Source: Planctomycetales bacterium (GTDB lineage Bacteria > Planctomycetota > Planctomycetia > Planctomycetales > Planctomycetaceae). From it: a stretch of DNA of 8,042 bases. The stretch is from contig JAGVKR010000228.1 in the NCBI GenBank assembly GCA_020050375.1, forward strand, positions 1 to 8,042, written 5' to 3'. The notes below the pieces were generated by a model. That model saw only the letters and a list, made by a program, of their open reading frames with translations, did no database searches and was not told the origin of the DNA. Position numbers and translations under genes: made by a program. This document shows positions 5,833 to 8,042 of this stretch, one piece after another (within the stretch, counting starts at the first letter, position 1; the number at the start of each line of letters is the position of its first letter).

Positions 5833-5856
5833 TCAAGCCTCAAGTCTCAAGTCTCA
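5833..5856. repeat. Heptamer direct repeats TCAAGYC running into the dapF stop codon
   Basis: Three tandem heptamers (TCAAGCC 5833-5839, TCAAGTC 5840-5846, TCAAGTC 5847-5853) are followed by TCA at 5854-5856, the start of a fourth unit and also the complement of the dapF TGA stop. On the minus strand this reads TGA-GACTTGA-GACTTGA-GGCTTGA. The array abuts the purine/pyrimidine repeat, so the two may be parts of one element. Confidence 0.7.
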
Positions 5857-6726
5857 CGCCTGGTACTCTCCCGAGAAAACCTCGACCGCCGGGCCGGTCA
5901 TGTAGACGTGGTTGTCGGTTTGTGACCATTCCAATCGCAGGTCGCCCCCCGGAAGATGCGCCGTCAAGGCCCGTCCGGAGCGTCCGGTGAGAACGCCCGC
6001 AACGCACACGGCACAGGCCCCGGTTCCACACGCCAGGGTGATCCCGCTCCCGCGTTCCCACGTTCGCATCGTCACTTCGTCCGGTCCGTGCACCTGCACG
6101 AAATGCACGTTGATCCGTCGCGGGAAAATGCGGGCATTTTCGAGCACCGGCCCGATCGATTCGAGCGGGACCCGGGCCACGTCACGGCAATAAAGCACAA
6201 CGTGCGGATTGCCCATCGACACGCAGGTCATCCGCGCGTCGAGCCCGCATTCATCAAACCAGGCCGGCCGGGCGTCCCCTCCGATCGACGGCAACGGCTG
6301 GTCGACCACCCGCGAGCCCGAAAGCGTCGTGGGGATCTTCTCGGCCTCGAGGATCGGCTCTCCCATATCGACGCGAACCTGCCGCACTTTGCCATCGGCG
6401 ACTTCAAGGCGCAATGTCAGCACGCCCCGCCCGGTTTCGATTTTGAGCTCGTCCTTGCGGGCGATCCCATGATCGTGAATGTACTTGGCCACACAACGAA
6501 TCCCATTGCCGCACATTTCGGATTCGCTGCCGTCGGCATTGAACATCCGCATGCGTGCGTCGGCAACCTCCGACGGGCAGATCAGGATCAACCCGTCCCC
6601 TCCGACTCCTGTATGACGGTCACTGACGGCGACGGCCAGTCGCGGGATGTCGCGCGGAAGGGTTTCCTGGAACGCATTGACGTACACGTAGTCGTTCCCG
6701 GCTCCGTGCATCTTCGTGAACTTCAT
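5854..6726 (-). CDS. dapF: Diaminopimelate epimerase
   Basis: DapF interconverts LL- and meso-2,6-diaminopimelate in the cytoplasm without a cofactor, the last step before lysine and the source of the meso-DAP crosslink residue in peptidoglycan. The 290-residue protein has the family hallmarks: N-terminal '[17 protein letters not shown]', '[14 protein letters not shown]', the first active-site Cys in '[16 protein letters not shown]' (Cys72), 'MGNPHVV' in the second half, and the second active-site Cys in '[17 protein letters not shown]' (Cys233). The two halves are the usual pseudo-symmetric lobes, and length is slightly above the common 270-285. I chose the ATG at 6726 because 'MKFTKMHG' is the normal N-terminus and GAGAA lies about 6 bases upstream; a TTG at 6741 is less likely. 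It follows the hypothetical gene by 111 bases. All catalytic residues are present, so the enzyme should be active and probably essential. Confidence 0.97.
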   Translation of the reverse strand: MKFTKMHGAGNDYVYVNAFQETLPRDIPRLAVAVSDRHTGVGGDGLILICPSEVADARMRMFNADGSESEMCGNGIRCVAKYIHDHGIARKDELKIETGRGVLTLRLEVADGKVRQVRVDMGEPILEAEKIPTTLSGSRVVDQPLPSIGGDARPAWFDECGLDARMTCVSMGNPHVVLYCRDVARVPLESIGPVLENARIFPRRINVHFVQVHGPDEVTMRTWERGSGITLACGTGACAVCVAGVLTGRSGRALTAHLPGGDLRLEWSQTDNHVYMTGPAVEVFSGEYQA

Positions 6727-6837
6727 CGGTGTTTCTCGCAAGCGTCGAACGAAACTCTGGTTCCTTACTTACATTATCGAAAAATCACCCGGACTTCATG
6801 TCGGACATTCTCCCGACCGTTCGGGTTCGGTGCGACG

Positions 6838-7953
6838 CTACGGTTTCTCCGGGGGGGCGGTTTCCGAACTGCCGTTTCCGCTCTGCTCGCGGCGCTGGCG
6901 GGCCTCCCATTCGCGGTCGAATTCGCGGGTGCACTGCTCGCAGTCTTCCCACGTCGAAAAATGCTGGACCCACTGCGTGTGCCGCAACTCGCGGTGCCCC
7001 CCTTCCTGCGGCAGGATTGTCTCCATCAGGTAGCGATAGGCGTCGCGCGGCGTGAAGTGCTCGCAGACGTCGAGCGCAATGCCGAACAAAGCCATTTGCG
7101 ACAGCAGAGCTTTCAAGGCGCTTTCCACCTGTGTGTCGTCGAGATCGGAGTGCGCCGGGAGATGCGCGATGTCTTCGAGGATCGACGCCAGCGGTTCGCT
7201 CGTCCCGCGCTCGATCAAGTCGTCCATCAGCTCCTGTTCCTGCAACTCGCGCGGTTTGTCGTCGTCGCGGATGTAACGATCGGTCTCGATCGCCTGCGCG
7301 TCGAAGTGCTGTTGCAGGTTGTCGGGAAGCAATCCATACGGGTCTTCGTCTTGGTCGTCTTCGCCGTCCGACTCGAAGTCGTCGCTTCCCTCGGCATCGA
7401 CGTCCGAAGATTCGTCGGCCTCGTCGATCCACGGAACCTGGTCGTCAATGGTGGTCAATAGTCCCGGAACAGGCGAAGAATCGCCGGCATCGACCGTGTC
7501 GGTCACTTCGCTGTGGTCGTCGGCCTCCAGAAACTCGAGAATCGGATCAGGCAGCTCGATGACGACGCGCCCGTTCTGACTGAACCATTCCAGATAGAGG
7601 CACGGCTTCCATTCCGTCGGGATCTGCTCGCCGAGCTTGCTCCGCCGATAGAATTCCTCGTAGGAACAATCGAAGACTCGCACCTGGCGAGCCGCCGTGA
7701 AGTCCCCCGGAGGGCCAATTTGCTCGCGGGCGATTTCGTCGAGATCGGGAGGGTGTCGTTCGGTGCGCCGGCCGGTTTTCCGGCGCGGCTCGAAGCGAAA
7801 CCGCTTGCCGCGCAGATCGGGATCGGGGTTGCCCGTCAGTTGCAGGTGGAGGGGCGCTTCCTGACCGCGGAGCTTGATGAAACCGAAGATCGAGTAGTGC
7901 CGCGTGCAGTTGATCTCGCCGACTTCGACCAGGTCATCGAGCCTGAGGGCCAT
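6838..7953 (-). CDS. Conserved-looking hypothetical protein with acidic linker
   Basis: This is a 371-residue soluble protein without signal peptide or membrane span. It appears to have three parts. The first is an N-terminal beta-rich region (about 1-145, with 'RHYSIFGFIKLRG' and 'EWKPCLYLEWFSQNGRVVIELP'). The second is a very acidic low-complexity linker (about 145-207, rich in D/E/S). The third is an alpha-helical C-terminal region (about 208-355) with 'LLSQMALFGIALDVCEHFTPRDAYRYLM' and 'WVQHFSTWEDCEQCTREFDREWE'. C297, H299, C338 and C341 could form a metal site; that is a guess from spacing. I cannot name the family. The C-terminal part seems familiar from planctomycete hypothetical proteins, but I cannot confirm it. 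The ATG at 7953 has GAGGAG about 8 bases upstream, which is a good site. The gene reads toward dapF, 111 bases away, and may be cotranscribed with it. Confidence 0.8.
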   Translation of the reverse strand: MALRLDDLVEVGEINCTRHYSIFGFIKLRGQEAPLHLQLTGNPDPDLRGKRFRFEPRRKTGRRTERHPPDLDEIAREQIGPPGDFTAARQVRVFDCSYEEFYRRSKLGEQIPTEWKPCLYLEWFSQNGRVVIELPDPILEFLEADDHSEVTDTVDAGDSSPVPGLLTTIDDQVPWIDEADESSDVDAEGSDDFESDGEDDQDEDPYGLLPDNLQQHFDAQAIETDRYIRDDDKPRELQEQELMDDLIERGTSEPLASILEDIAHLPAHSDLDDTQVESALKALLSQMALFGIALDVCEHFTPRDAYRYLMETILPQEGGHRELRHTQWVQHFSTWEDCEQCTREFDREWEARQRREQSGNGSSETAPPEKP

Positions 7954-8013
7954 CGTTCGCGCTCCTCACAGAGATCGGGAGAGACGTTCAGTCATCGAGT
8001 GCCCGCGCCATGC

Positions 8014-8035
8014 CGTTAGAATAACGAAATTGACC
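8014..8035. promoter_or_regulatory. Small palindrome upstream of the hypothetical gene
   Basis: CGTTA-GAA-TAACG (8014-8026) is a perfect 5-base-arm inverted repeat about 60 bases upstream of the ATG at 7953. On the minus strand it includes TATTCT, a possible -10 for that gene, but the matching -35 is not convincing. On the plus strand TTGACC (8030-8035) could be a -35 for a gene beyond the window edge. This may be a divergent control region cut by the window end; the evidence is weak. Confidence 0.25.
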
Positions 8036-8042
8036 GCCCACG

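Noticed and set aside
6812..6825. CCCGA-CCGT-TCGGG inverted repeat between the hypothetical gene and dapF
   Set aside because: The stem is only 5 base pairs and no T-run follows on either strand, so I do not call it a terminator.
5956..7461. Long plus-strand open frame of 501 codons opposite dapF and the hypothetical gene
   Set aside because: It is antisense to a clear dapF with all catalytic motifs and to a second gene with a good ribosome site, and it spans the gap between them. Its translation shows no domain. Long antisense frames are common in GC-rich coding DNA.

Overview
The window looks like a chromosomal segment of a GC-rich planctomycete. This rests on gene content rather than any search: NarL-type regulators with a 'VDNQ' recognition helix, a secreted protein built from an alpha-L-fucosidase-type C-terminal domain plus two sugar-binding-like beta-sandwiches, a DUF2752 membrane protein, tandem lipoproteins of no recognised family, a long acidic hypothetical protein, and weak or absent Shine-Dalgarno sites before some genes. 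I see no phage, transposase, CRISPR array, toxin-antitoxin pair or defence island.

Left part (1-3184), plus strand. The 3' end of a FixJ-type response regulator (2-457) is followed by a complete NarL/LuxR-type response regulator (599-1258) whose receiver has lost several switch residues; a palindrome lies between them. Next come a probable exported carbohydrate-recognition-like protein without a catalytic domain (1432-2595) and a MarR-family repressor (2699-3184), which has a perfect 16-base palindrome just upstream that is probably its own operator.

Middle (3185-3600). A stretch without protein genes holds a minus-strand tRNA-Glu(UUC) with a recognisable promoter and a downstream hairpin terminator.

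Right part (3634-7953), all minus strand. In transcription order: a 371-residue hypothetical protein, dapF (diaminopimelate epimerase, lysine and peptidoglycan synthesis), a small DUF2752 membrane protein, and two paralogous outer-envelope lipoproteins. Between dapF and DUF2752 is a striking polypurine/polypyrimidine imperfect inverted repeat with a heptamer array that runs into the dapF stop codon. The last three genes are close together and probably form a cell-envelope operon. Their link to dapF and the hypothetical protein is only positional.

I did not find a clear-cut new multi-gene system. The items most worth a second look are the duplicated lipoprotein pair next to DUF2752, the purine-rich inverted repeat after dapF, the fucosidase-tail protein without an enzyme domain, and the degenerate response regulator with its nearby palindrome.
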